64,000 bases of DNA from Ligilactobacillus sp. WC1T17 (GTDB lineage: Bacteria > Bacillota > Bacilli > Lactobacillales > Lactobacillaceae): NCBI GenBank assembly GCA_900110005.1, contig FOCC01000002.1, positions 1 to 64,000 on the forward strand, given 5' to 3'. Below the pieces are notes generated by a model, which ran no database searches, was not told the DNA's origin, and was given only the letters and a program-made list of their open reading frames with translations. Position numbers and translations under genes: made by a program. This document shows, piece after piece, positions 14,841 through 22,649 of the stretch (its first letter is position 1; each line of letters starts with the position of its first letter).

Positions 14841-15298
14841 TTTATGAACACACTCCATCTTGTCTTGCTGCGTTTATCTCCTAAAATCGGTTGTTGTCCA
14901 AACACTTCAAATACTTCTTTAGTTTTAATCTGCTCTTCGTTCCATTTAAACAGCAGCACACCATTACCTTTAAGAACTCGTATACATTCTTCAAAACCCT
15001 GTTTTAAATCTTGTTTCCAAGTGTCTTTGTTAAGTTTACCGTATTTTTTGACTAGCCAAGAGTTTGCTCCGCCGTGAATCAAATGTGGTGGATCAAACAC
15101 CACTAAGTCAAAACTACTATCAGAAAATGGTATCTTTCTAAAATCTCCTATTAAGTCAGGTCTAATTTCAACTTTTCGTTTTAGATGTCTATCTTTGTAG
15201 TAAAGAATTTCATTTCTGATATCCATGTAAGTTGTGTGTTTCTCTTGCTTATTAAACCAGAACATCCTCGAGCCACAGCAAACATCTAATATTTTCAT
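14837..15298 (-). CDS. Phage class I methyltransferase, probably DNA-modifying
   Basis: 153-residue SAM-dependent methyltransferase. Motif I is MKILDVCCGSRMFWF at the very N-terminus, an acidic residue follows strand 2 (YMDIRNE), and motif IV is VVFDPPHLIHGG, a DPPx motif typical of N6-adenine or N4-cytosine enzymes; a late beta pair is GNGVLLFKWNEEQI. Phage enzymes of this compact type may protect phage DNA from restriction. A GGAGGTAAATAAGAA ribosome-binding site precedes the ATG. Confidence 0.8.
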   Translation of the reverse strand: MKILDVCCGSRMFWFNKQEKHTTYMDIRNEILYYKDRHLKRKVEIRPDLIGDFRKIPFSDSSFDLVVFDPPHLIHGGANSWLVKKYGKLNKDTWKQDLKQGFEECIRVLKGNGVLLFKWNEEQIKTKEVFEVFGQQPILGDKRSKTRWSVFIK

Positions 15299-15331
15299 TT
15301 CTTATTTACCTCCATCTTCGATCTCCTTCCG

Positions 15332-15427
15332 TTATCCCAGTAATGCCTTACATAATACCCACATTGCTGCAAACCATAGCAGTAACAACATTGTTACCAG
15401 ACAACCTGCTTTATCCTTGGAATCCAT
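15332..15427 (-). CDS. Tiny membrane protein of 31 residues
   Basis: ATG 15427 lies inside the end of the VRR-NUC gene, 9 nt after GGAG. The product starts MDSKDKAG and then is one hydrophobic helix (LVTMLLLLWFAAMWVLCKALL). Too short for homology by eye. Its ribosome-binding site and position in an otherwise open gap between two genes make coding plausible. Confidence 0.5.
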   Translation of the reverse strand: MDSKDKAGCLVTMLLLLWFAAMWVLCKALLG

Positions 15428-15779
15428 ATCCAACCAACTCCTCCTTAACAATTTTGACCGCATCATCTGCTGACCGTGCGATACCATGAATAATTCCGTA
15501 TCGGTTCAACATTTTATGAAAGGTGATTTGTTCCGGCCTTGGTCTACCGCTTGCCGTCTTGACCTCAATGTAAAAAACTTTGCCGTCATCAATCCGGAAT
15601 CCGTACAGGTCAGGATGGCCTTTTGGCAACCCCGTATCAAACCATCTTCCATCTTCAAGCCGGACTTTGCCGACGTTCGCTCGGAACACCCTGCACCCAT
15701 TTTCCGACAGTGCTATTTGAATTTCATTCTGAATTTTATGTTCTGGACTCATTGAAAAAATATACTCCTTATCATTCAT
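15411..15779 (-). CDS. VRR-NUC domain nuclease
   Basis: 122-residue VRR-NUC protein of the PD-(D/E)xK fold. The core is visible: an early helix with E (KIQNEIQIAL), GLPKGHPDLYGFRIDDGKVFYIEVKTASGR giving the catalytic D and E-x-K, and the closing QITFHKML helix. In phages these stand-alone nucleases lie near the replication genes and probably process branched or Holliday-type structures. It is directly downstream of the repeat-rich region at 15812-16146. Confidence 0.93.
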   Translation of the reverse strand: MNDKEYIFSMSPEHKIQNEIQIALSENGCRVFRANVGKVRLEDGRWFDTGLPKGHPDLYGFRIDDGKVFYIEVKTASGRPRPEQITFHKMLNRYGIIHGIARSADDAVKIVKEELVGYGFQG

Positions 15780-15811
15780 TTATGCGGTTATACACGCTTT
15801 TTTTGTATAAA

Positions 15812-16146
15812 GGTCACGCTTAGAAGCGTGACCCGATAAAATGAAAAAAAACTCTGTATTCTTACTCTCACAACGCTTTCGGCAATTGGTCACACGGTCA
15901 CGCTTATTTTTAACTTTCCTATAGTAGCTCCCTTACTACTACCCCCCTATATATATATATTATTATTATATAGGGTAGTAGTGTGACCTTAAGCCCTCTA
16001 GCCCTACAGCCTCAAGGTTTTTGGGCGGTCACAGTCCCCAAAAAATACCGTGACCGGCTAAGGCCAAATAAGCGCTCTAGCCTTACTGCCACAAGGGATT
16101 CAGACGGTCACGGTTTTAAAACGAGGAAGCGTGACTATGCGTGACC
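15812..16146. repeat. Non-coding region with nine GGTCAC/GTGACC hexamers, possible phage replication origin
   Basis: GGTCAC or its complement occurs at 15812, 15828, 15888, 15896, 15983, 16027, 16050, 16106 and 16141, with a near match GTGACT at 16131. The first two form a perfect inverted repeat (10-bp arms GGTCACGCTT/AAGCGTGACC, 2-bp spacer). In the middle (about 15944-15975) is a TA-only tract. Two imperfect copies of a longer unit (about 15996-16032 and 16073-16111, sharing CTCTAGCC-x-TAC-x-GCC) surround some of the sites. No convincing gene is present in the region. The position next to the primase/helicase genes suits an origin with iterons. Confidence 0.6.
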
Positions 16147-16151
16147 ATGTG

Positions 16152-17420
16152 CTACCTCAGATATCCTCGCTTGGACCTGCCATTGATTTTCTTGTACCCC
16201 TTCCTGAAGCCGAAACGATTAACCATGATGTTCGAAATGCGGTTAGACAATTTTCTGTCAGATGCCAAGCTTGTAATCGACAAGCCGAATTCAATGTCAG
16301 CCGAGCTGATAAAATTCTTGTCTTTCCAATTGTTCTCAACCAAATCTTCAATCTCATCTTCAAGATCATCGGTATGCATAAAGTTTTTGCGGTATTCAGC
16401 AACCATTTCATCTTGTTCTGCATTGAACGTGAATTTGAAGTCGGGTTTCTGACGATATTCGACCACCGCCTGCCCCCACAGCTGCATGACATAGTCTTCC
16501 GTTAAATCTTCGATTGGGTTCTTTTTCTGCTTGTCCTTGTTTACCAGAATTGGCAGGAAACGCCGTTCACCGGTTTTATCCTTCAGATAATACAAATCAT
16601 TAGTTGTCCTGACCAACAGGAATTTCTTTTCATATCTGGAAGCAGAGTGTCCGTACGGTTCACGGTACTCAAACGTCTGCATCGTGACGAACCGTTTCAG
16701 TTCTTCAAAGCTGGCTTTTCTCGTGGCGGTCATTTCGTCGTCATTGACGATCAGCGCTTTTCTCATAACTGAAAAATCATCTTTGTCGGTAAACGTGTAG
16801 AACTGGTCGGTGTAATATCCCAACGGAGCGATGTTCTGCCAAAATGACGTTTTACCTGCGCCTTGTCCGCCGACCAGGTCAAGTACGAAATCAAATTTTA
16901 CGGACGGATCAAAAATCTTAGCAACTCCCCCGTAAAAAAACATTTTCGTTGAAAGAATCACTTCTTCGCGTCTTTCAGCTCCTAAAAAATCGCAAAAGAT
17001 GGTGGTCAGCCTGTCTTTGCCATCCCACTTTTCAGCAGCTTCTTCCATATACATTTTTAATGGATTGTATCCGTTGTTGTACGCCACCTGTTCAATTGCG
17101 GTTCTGATGCGCAACTGGTCAAAAAGCACGTGCTGATACTTTGCGCTGCTTTCGATATAACAGGCAATTGAATCGACGTACCCGTCACGCACAAAACCCT
17201 TGGCGATGTGCAGCTCGGGGCAATCTTTGACAACTTCGACGCACTCAGTGTACTCATTGTATTTAAACATCCCTTCAAGCAGCGGATCATTTTCCAAAAT
17301 AACTTTGATGTTAAAAATCGAATTTCGCTTGATATGACCTTTTAAGTCGACCAGAAAAGGCGATTTGTTGACCTGGAGCCCTTTCAGCTTTTCCGCATCA
17401 TCGCTTTTAATCAGTTTCAA
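16152..17420 (-). CDS. VapE-type primase-helicase ATPase
   Basis: 422-residue protein of the virulence-associated E (PF05272) family, a phage replication ATPase/helicase. Walker A is LDLVGGQGAGKTSFWQ (about residue 190), Walker B KALIVNDDEM, followed by sensor and arginine-finger regions (LLVRTTNDLYYLKDKTGERRFLPI). The N-terminal part lacks a primase active site, which the upstream PrimPol gene supplies. The ATG overlaps the PrimPol stop (ATGA), indicating a functional pair that probably primes and unwinds phage DNA. Confidence 0.9.
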   Translation of the reverse strand: MKLIKSDDAEKLKGLQVNKSPFLVDLKGHIKRNSIFNIKVILENDPLLEGMFKYNEYTECVEVVKDCPELHIAKGFVRDGYVDSIACYIESSAKYQHVLFDQLRIRTAIEQVAYNNGYNPLKMYMEEAAEKWDGKDRLTTIFCDFLGAERREEVILSTKMFFYGGVAKIFDPSVKFDFVLDLVGGQGAGKTSFWQNIAPLGYYTDQFYTFTDKDDFSVMRKALIVNDDEMTATRKASFEELKRFVTMQTFEYREPYGHSASRYEKKFLLVRTTNDLYYLKDKTGERRFLPILVNKDKQKKNPIEDLTEDYVMQLWGQAVVEYRQKPDFKFTFNAEQDEMVAEYRKNFMHTDDLEDEIEDLVENNWKDKNFISSADIEFGLSITSLASDRKLSNRISNIMVNRFGFRKGYKKINGRSKRGYLR

Positions 17421-18214
17421 GAACCTCCCTCCTCTCTTCGTCTTAATTCTGCCGTAATGATGCTTTGTACGGTTCGCTCAACCTCTGCTTCACTCAAAGA
17501 ATGCTCAGTGTTTTCGTTTGCAAGCAAAGCAAGATTGTAAGCTATCTGAGGATCAACATTGCGTCTGAGCAAACCACCAACGAACACGGTTAACGCATTG
17601 TTGCGTCCTCCGGTTTCACCCAAACCCGTTATGATTTGCTCAAACAGTTGTGTAGTCTGAGTTTTGCCTCCGAAACTTCCCGTAAAGTTCACCTGAGGTG
17701 TAGCCGGTTTTGATTTTTCCTTGATTAGGTCAAGCAGCCCCCGGTCGGGTTCTCTCATGACGCCGGTTTTGCTGATCCATTGGTATGGCTTATCATCAAC
17801 GACAGATGGTGCAACTACAACATAGTTGTTGACATGAGCCTTGATATCCACACCCGGTAGAAAAGCAATATTTTGTGCAATTTTCGTACCGGCCGGCTTC
17901 TTGAAAAAATACTGAAAACCGTTGTGCGCCGTGCGTTGTGCCAGCGTGTTCTTAAACCACTCCGGATGGCCTGTTTTTCTGATTTCCTCAACTCCGTCTG
18001 CCCCGTCAGCGTGACGGTCGATATCGACTACGAAAAATCTATCGGTTTTCAACGCAATGTTTGCATAAGGGTGCTTGTCCCAAAACTTTTTGATTTCATC
18101 TGTAGTCATAGCCGGCAGCCCGGCGAACTTCTTGAGCGGCTTTTTGCCAATCGTCGGTATCACGTAAAAACCACGTTCTGCATAACTCACGGCATAATTG
18201 ACTAAATTATTCAT
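17417..18214 (-). CDS. Bifunctional DNA primase/polymerase (PrimPol)
   Basis: About 265-residue PrimPol-domain protein (PF09250 type): YAERGFYVIPTIGKKPLKKFAG at the N-terminus, then ANIALKTDRFFVVDIDRHADGADG carrying the metal-binding D-x-D, and NGFQYFFKKP with the catalytic His-like region. The C-terminal quarter is a helical linker to the VapE partner. The start at ATG 18214 is chosen because GGAGGTGA lies 6 nt upstream; the frame extends 20 codons further with no support. Makes primers for phage replication. Confidence 0.9.
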   Translation of the reverse strand: MNNLVNYAVSYAERGFYVIPTIGKKPLKKFAGLPAMTTDEIKKFWDKHPYANIALKTDRFFVVDIDRHADGADGVEEIRKTGHPEWFKNTLAQRTAHNGFQYFFKKPAGTKIAQNIAFLPGVDIKAHVNNYVVVAPSVVDDKPYQWISKTGVMREPDRGLLDLIKEKSKPATPQVNFTGSFGGKTQTTQLFEQIITGLGETGGRNNALTVFVGGLLRRNVDPQIAYNLALLANENTEHSLSEAEVERTVQSIITAELRRREEGGS

Positions 18215-18280
18215 TGACTTCACCTCCAACGGGCATCCCACCCATTCGGCAGTTATATGCTTACTGGCCTTCATTTTTTG

Positions 18281-18853
18281 TTAGAATGGCAAATCGCTGT
18301 CGTCAACATCGCTTGCAGCATTAGCAAACGGATCTTGTGGCGCTTTTGCTTGTTCTACTTTGATGTCTGATTCGACAAAATCATAGTTACGGTACGGGCT
18401 TGATGGGTCCTTTTTGTTTGGTGATTCCGTAATCTTCATTTGCATAACCTGTCCTTCATGCCCTGCGTTGAATTTGGCAACCACCCGCTCATAAATGCCG
18501 GTTTCATCTCCTGCCAAGTCATCAGGCGTCAGTTGTAATTCGCTCAGTGCGGCAATCTTGAAAAGCAGCTTGATGTTTTTCGATACAACGAAATCCGGCA
18601 TCGGTGCCCCGTCTTTCTTCTTGTCAGCAAGGTTGACGTGCACAAATTCCTTGCGTCCTGCGTTTTCACCGGCAATCACTTGGAAACTGAAATTAATGCA
18701 TTCGTATCCACTCGGAAACGACGCATGGTTGACCTTGTCAAGCATGACCTCATATGTACCCGGCTTGAGGTTGTCAAACCCGTCATTAGCACTGTCCGTC
18801 TTGGCATTCCAGCCACTCTTCATAATTCCATTAACTACGTCTTGTAAACTCAT
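18281..18853 (-). CDS. DUF669 phage protein with SSB-like acidic tail
   Basis: 190-residue DUF669-type protein: NLKPGTYEVMLDKVNHASFPSGYECINFSFQVIAGENAGRKEFVHVNL is an OB-like beta domain found in phage replication cassettes. The extreme C-terminus is DVDDSDLPF, the acidic tip used by single-stranded DNA-binding proteins to recruit partners. With the adjacent Sak4-like ATPase and helicase it probably acts as the phage SSB substitute. Role inferred; the family itself is annotated as unknown function. Confidence 0.84.
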   Translation of the reverse strand: MSLQDVVNGIMKSGWNAKTDSANDGFDNLKPGTYEVMLDKVNHASFPSGYECINFSFQVIAGENAGRKEFVHVNLADKKKDGAPMPDFVVSKNIKLLFKIAALSELQLTPDDLAGDETGIYERVVAKFNAGHEGQVMQMKITESPNKKDPSSPYRNYDFVESDIKVEQAKAPQDPFANAASDVDDSDLPF

Positions 18854-18871
18854 AATATTTTTTCCTCCTAG

Positions 18872-19570
18872 TTATTTATCCTGAAACATGCCTTCAACTG
18901 AACCTAACAGTTTCCGAACACGTTCGTTTTTAATGTCTTCTGCTTTGTAAACTTGGCGGTAATCCGTCACTGAACGTCTGTAGACGTTCTTCCCAAACTT
19001 TTCCGTGTGAATGACCAAATCGCAATTCCCATTCACAACGTTATAGTATTTGTTCTTGAGGCTCGGCACCTTTGACGTCGCACCCGTTTTTTCATCAACA
19101 AGTGCTAACTCACGGCTGATGTAGATAACATCTTGGTTCAACGCCTTCAAATCCATCACGAACTGTTGTAAAACAGCGTTGAATGCCGCATACCCCCGTC
19201 CGTAACCGATCTGGTCAAGTGACTGTACGTTGTGTTTGAGGCAGATTGCCTGTTCAATCATGACGCAAATATCGTCGATTACGTCAACAATTACCGTCTG
19301 AAACGTGCAGTTTGGTTGCTGAAGCGCTGTTACAATTTCATCTAACTGCTGAATGCAATTTGACTTTAAAGCCCCGTGCTCGTCACGCACATTTCTGATC
19401 TGAATGCTTGGGGCAGTGCCCTGTTCCGAATTTCCGTCAGTGTTAAGTACAAGCGGATGTGGGAAGAAACTAGTGAAATAGCTTTTCCCGCTCATTGTTG
19501 CGCCGTAAACAAAGAAGTTATGCGGCTCTTTTTTTGGTTGACATGGTTTGTCTTCCGGTAAAATACTCAT
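18872..19570 (-). CDS. Sak4-like RecA-fold ATPase
   Basis: 232-residue P-loop protein: Walker A FVYGATMSGKSYFTSFF near residue 22, followed by a short strand and VLNTDGNSEQG, Walker B-like TVIVDVIDDICV, and a sensor region DVIYISREL. This is the AAA_24/Sak4 pattern of phage single-strand annealing/recombination ATPases, which work with an SSB-like partner, here the adjacent DUF669 protein with an SSB tail. Part of the replication operon. Confidence 0.86.
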   Translation of the reverse strand: MSILPEDKPCQPKKEPHNFFVYGATMSGKSYFTSFFPHPLVLNTDGNSEQGTAPSIQIRNVRDEHGALKSNCIQQLDEIVTALQQPNCTFQTVIVDVIDDICVMIEQAICLKHNVQSLDQIGYGRGYAAFNAVLQQFVMDLKALNQDVIYISRELALVDEKTGATSKVPSLKNKYYNVVNGNCDLVIHTEKFGKNVYRRSVTDYRQVYKAEDIKNERVRKLLGSVEGMFQDK

Positions 19571-19585
19571 TTAAAAAATCCTCCT

Positions 19586-21007
19586 TTATCGTCGTCCTGG
19601 CAAGCCTGGCAAATTATGATTCTTTGCATAGTGGTATGCCCAGCCTCTTTTCCAACCTTTGAGCATTGCATACTGCAGACACTCTTGATAGTTTTGCAAA
19701 TCCCACAGGTCTTTATCCCCCAGGTTTTTTCTTATCTGCTGCTTCATATACTTCTCGGCGAATCTCCTCCTTTTTTGCTCGGCAGTATCGATTTCTTCAA
19801 TCTCGCCTTCGGCAACGTGTATTTTTCGTTTAGGCGGTGGAATGACAGGATTATATCTGCAAAACGGGTCAAGGCACGTGTTGCCGTTTTCCCGAACAGC
19901 TTTCGTATTCCATACCGCCATGCATTCAGGGCACTGGCAAACAGTCGGGCCGTCAACGTTTTTTTGCCGTCTTGCTTTGGTGTGCATCATTTCTGCCCAG
20001 TCCCGTTCTTCCGAAGGCAACCCGTGACGTTCCCAATTACCGACCATATCGATAATTGTTGCGGTTTTTCCATTCCTTGGGTTTAGGCACCGCATCGCAA
20101 ACTGAAGATACAATGCCAGTGACTGGGTAGGTCTTGCCATGATTACGCAATCTACATTTGGCAAATCGATGCCTTCGGTAAAAAGGTTGACGTTCGTCAG
20201 AATCTTGACCTTGCCATCTCGAAAATCATTGACTATTTTGTCTCTGACGTCGGGTGGTGTGGTGCCGTCGATTTCTTCAGCCGATATTCCTGCATCCTTG
20301 AACGCTTGTGCACACAGTTTGGCCGTTTCTACAGAGAACCAGTAAACCACCGCTTGTTTGCCGTCAACCCGTTTGCGGTATTCACTTACAACGGCTTGAT
20401 AAATGCCTTTTTCGATAGCATCCGTCATTGATCCAACTGTAAAATCACCCGTTGACGATTTTTTGAGCTTGTCATCGTCAATTTTTTTACGGGCAAAGTA
20501 ACGAAATGGAGCAAGAAAGCCAGTATCCATCAGCTCTTGTATCTGTTTGCCTTCGACCAAATCAGTTGCGATTTGATCGAGCTGCAGCCGCCCCATTCTG
20601 ACGGGAGTTGCCGTAAATAATAACTTAACCGCGTTTGGGAATGCGTCTAACACTTTAACGTAAGTCTTTGCCAAGGCGTGATGTGCTTCGTCAACAAGGA
20701 TTACGTCGGGTTTGGCTAATCGATTGATGTTTCTTGTAAACGTCTGAACCATTCCAATTTGACAGAATTCTGGTTTTACGCTCTGCTCGGCAAACGTCTT
20801 TTTCACCTGATCCACGATCTCTTTGCGGTGAACGATGAACAGAATCCTATTTCCCTTCGCCGTGGTCCGCCTTGCAATTTCTGCCATGATAACCGTTTTG
20901 CCGGTCCGCGGCGGAGATTGAACAACAATGCACTTGTTGCCCTTTCTTAAAGAGCGATAGACGCTGTCTAAGCACTCCTTCTGATAGCTGCGAAGTTTGA
21001 ATGTCAC
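19586..21007 (-). CDS. Phage SF2 helicase (DEAD/DEAH type)
   Basis: 473-residue SF2 helicase. Motif I VVQSPPRTGKTVIMAEIARR, motif II VILVDEAHHALA, motif III LLFTATPVRM, motif V LTNVNLFTEGIDLPNV and motif VI QFAMRCLNP are all present. A C-terminal zinc-finger-like stretch (CQCPECMAVW...CLDPFCRYN) follows. Its ATG overlaps the Gp157 gene stop (ATGA). Likely unwinds recombination or replication intermediates of phage DNA. Confidence 0.95.
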   Translation of the reverse strand: MTFKLRSYQKECLDSVYRSLRKGNKCIVVQSPPRTGKTVIMAEIARRTTAKGNRILFIVHRKEIVDQVKKTFAEQSVKPEFCQIGMVQTFTRNINRLAKPDVILVDEAHHALAKTYVKVLDAFPNAVKLLFTATPVRMGRLQLDQIATDLVEGKQIQELMDTGFLAPFRYFARKKIDDDKLKKSSTGDFTVGSMTDAIEKGIYQAVVSEYRKRVDGKQAVVYWFSVETAKLCAQAFKDAGISAEEIDGTTPPDVRDKIVNDFRDGKVKILTNVNLFTEGIDLPNVDCVIMARPTQSLALYLQFAMRCLNPRNGKTATIIDMVGNWERHGLPSEERDWAEMMHTKARRQKNVDGPTVCQCPECMAVWNTKAVRENGNTCLDPFCRYNPVIPPPKRKIHVAEGEIEEIDTAEQKRRRFAEKYMKQQIRKNLGDKDLWDLQNYQECLQYAMLKGWKRGWAYHYAKNHNLPGLPGRR

Positions 21008-21498
21008 TTAATCACGGTCTTTCGATTCGGCTCAGCGTGCGCTCCGGGAACTTCTTCGCCGGCTTTGAGCGCCTTATAAATTGTCGTCTTGTCCGGTGTG
21101 ACGGTCGTTTTCGTGACCATGTACTTTTCCGGGATTACCGACGTGTCATCGACAACCACGCTTGCCTTGTAGTTGCGTGGCTTGAGTACGTGGTTTTCTG
21201 TCTTTAATTCTTTCAAGCCGGCTTGGTCCATGGCTTGTGTCATGTAGCTTTGCAGACTGTCATTGACTTTTTCGAGCCGCTTCTTCTCGTTCTGCAGTGA
21301 CTTTACTTTTTCAGCATATGCGGTCGCATACGCCTTGTTTTTCTCAATCAAAGTTGCAATGTTATCGAGTGTTACTTCACGGTTTAGCTTAATTGATTCA
21401 AGAGTGTCAAAAAGCGTTTGTTCGTCAATTTCAGTTTCTTCATCATCAATCATTGCCACGATGGAATCAAAGTTTTGGTTCAGTTTAAAAAGATTCAT
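21004..21498 (-). CDS. Gp157-family phage protein
   Basis: 164-residue, mostly coiled-coil protein of the siphovirus Gp157 type (first linked to phage resistance when expressed in Streptococcus thermophilus). The central coil (ATLIEKNKAYATAYAEKVKSLQNEKKRLEKVNDSL) and the C-terminal beta part with VVDDTSVIPEKYMV-TKTTVTPDKTTIYKALKAGEEVPGA are the family's landmarks. It opens the helicase-ATPase-DUF669 operon and is translationally coupled to the helicase. A GGAGGAAAATAAGA ribosome-binding site precedes the ATG. Confidence 0.9.
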   Translation of the reverse strand: MNLFKLNQNFDSIVAMIDDEETEIDEQTLFDTLESIKLNREVTLDNIATLIEKNKAYATAYAEKVKSLQNEKKRLEKVNDSLQSYMTQAMDQAGLKELKTENHVLKPRNYKASVVVDDTSVIPEKYMVTKTTVTPDKTTIYKALKAGEEVPGAHAEPNRKTVIK

Positions 21499-21515
21499 TC
21501 TTATTTTCCTCCATG

Positions 21516-21567
21516 TGTTATAATTAAGGTGTTTTTATTGGTGGCTGCTCGAATTGAGCAGCTTTTT
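21516..21567 (+). ncRNA. Possible very short RNA unit on the opposite strand
   Basis: In the 71-bp gap between two minus-strand genes the plus strand has a perfect extended -10 (TGTTATAAT, 21516-21524) and, about 20 nt further, a GC-rich hairpin GCTGCTC-GAATT-GAGCAGC (21544-21562) followed by TTTTTATTT, i.e. an intrinsic terminator on the plus strand. A transcript would be about 35-40 nt. No -35 seen; could be coincidence or a roadblock terminator. Confidence 0.25.
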
Positions 21568-21569
21568 AT

Positions 21570-21944
21570 TTACCAAGTTACTCTCACCTCCTCAATTTTC
21601 ACTTCAATGGTAGGTAGGCACCCTAAGTCTTGGTTAAACGCCAGTAGCAGCATAGGCAAATAATCGTCTTCAACGTTGTATGTTTGCTTAGCAAGCACCT
21701 TTCCCTGGAAAGGCTTAGAAGACGAACCCGTTTTAAAAGTAATTAAGTCGCCTCTGTTGACTTGATGGCAGAATGTCGGCAAACGAACAAGCGTCTTGTC
21801 TTTATCGTTTCCTTCGCAATCCATGCCCTCGTAAGGATCGTACTCGACTACCGCCAACGTAATGTACTTTGTTTCCGGGCCTTCCAATGTGATTTTGTTG
21901 GCTTGAATTTCCAAACCGTTTTCTGTTGTTTTAATTTCGCTCAT
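21570..21944 (-). CDS. Hypothetical phage protein, 124 residues
   Basis: Beta-rich protein with segments ITLEGPETKYITLAVVEYDPYEGMDCEGNDKDK and FKTGSSSKPFQGKVLAKQTYNVEDDYLPMLLLAF; the C-terminus repeats a hydrophobic/charged strand pattern (IEVKIEEVRVTW). I do not recognise a family. It lies in the early operon just upstream of the Gp157 gene and overlaps none of its neighbours; spacing to the 66-residue ORF upstream is 3 bp, implying co-translation. Confidence 0.65.
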   Translation of the reverse strand: MSEIKTTENGLEIQANKITLEGPETKYITLAVVEYDPYEGMDCEGNDKDKTLVRLPTFCHQVNRGDLITFKTGSSSKPFQGKVLAKQTYNVEDDYLPMLLLAFNQDLGCLPTIEVKIEEVRVTW

Positions 21945-21947
21945 AAT

Positions 21948-22148
21948 TTATCCCTCCACAATTACTTTGATCTCTGCGTCCAGTTTTTCCAAACCATCCA
22001 TCAAACATGCTCTTTTGGCGGCGTTGTTCATGCTTTTTCTAAGCGACCAAACGTCCTGTACAGTGATATCTTCGACCGTGAATTCATTGAGCAAGCATTC
22101 ACGTTTCTTGTTAAGCTTCCGCAATTTTAATTTTTTAATGATGTTCAT
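21948..22148 (-). CDS. Hypothetical phage protein, 66 residues, basic
   Basis: Short basic helical protein (MNIIKKLKLRKLNKKRECLLNEFTVEDITVQDVWSLRKSMNNAAKRACLMDGLEKLDAEIKVIVEG). Possibly DNA- or protein-binding by composition, but no motif is clear. It sits 3 bp before the 124-residue ORF. Confidence 0.58.
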   Translation of the reverse strand: MNIIKKLKLRKLNKKRECLLNEFTVEDITVQDVWSLRKSMNNAAKRACLMDGLEKLDAEIKVIVEG

Positions 22149-22339
22149 TTATTGCACCTTCTTCAATATCCTTGATTGCCTTTTCCATATCTTCCGCATC
22201 GTTTTTATTGCGAGTACGGATATTATTATGAGCTTGTGTTTGTTTTTACAAACATTATTTTCATCTCCTTATCTTGGCAACTTGGCCCGCCAGTCAATCC
22301 GCTGACGGTTCTCTTCCATCCATTGTTTAGCCTTCAATA
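22149..22339. other. Gap with traces of a degraded short ORF
   Basis: No complete gene of confidence. A minus-strand frame running into the ATG of the 66-residue gene reads as acidic, protein-like sequence (RTRNKNDAEDMEKAIKDIEEGAINEHH), but it has a stop 10-15 codons upstream and its only ATG gives 17 residues. A ribosome-binding site with ATG at about 22269 opens another frame that stops after 12 codons, as if one gene had shifted frame. Confidence 0.35.
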
Positions 22340-22585
22340 TCAATTAGCCGTGTTTTTCCTAATATGTGGATCTAGCATCCTAATTCGGTATTGCTCTGAT
22401 CGATATCTCAAGTATGCTTGCCAACGCTCTTCAATGATGTATGTCATCTTGCGACCGTCTTGGACTATCGCATCCCGATACTCTGGATTAGCAATACAAT
22501 CTCGCTTACGCTCTGCAAATGCTGATTTTTCTAATCCGTAGTCTTTCATGATTTCCTGTGGTGTTTTCCACCCATTCGCCATCAT
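22340..22585 (-). CDS. Small phage helix-turn-helix-like protein
   Basis: About 81 residues: WKTPQEIMKDYGLEKSAFAERKRDCIANPEYRDAIVQDGRKMTYIIEERWQAYLRYRSEQY. The opening T-P-x-E-I-x-x-x-Y-G-x-x-K-S-x-x-x-x-R pattern suggests a winged-helix or excisionase-like DNA-binding fold, but the family is not certain. The start is set at ATG 22585 because AAGGAGGT lies 7 nt upstream; the GTG opening the frame falls inside that site. Confidence 0.6.
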   Translation of the reverse strand: MMANGWKTPQEIMKDYGLEKSAFAERKRDCIANPEYRDAIVQDGRKMTYIIEERWQAYLRYRSEQYRIRMLDPHIRKNTAN

Positions 22586-22649
22586 GTCGCCCACCTCCTT
22601 AAAATTATTAAGCGGTCTCTTTCAGAAATTTATTGATAAAGTATTGCTG

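Noticed and set aside
15812-15833. Intrinsic terminator at the 10-bp inverted repeat
   Set aside because: No T run directly follows on either strand, so an operator or origin element is more likely.
15840-16150. CRISPR array in the repeat-rich phage region
   Set aside because: The recurring unit is only 6 bp, occurs in both orientations and has irregular spacing; no 25-40 bp repeats with equal spacers.
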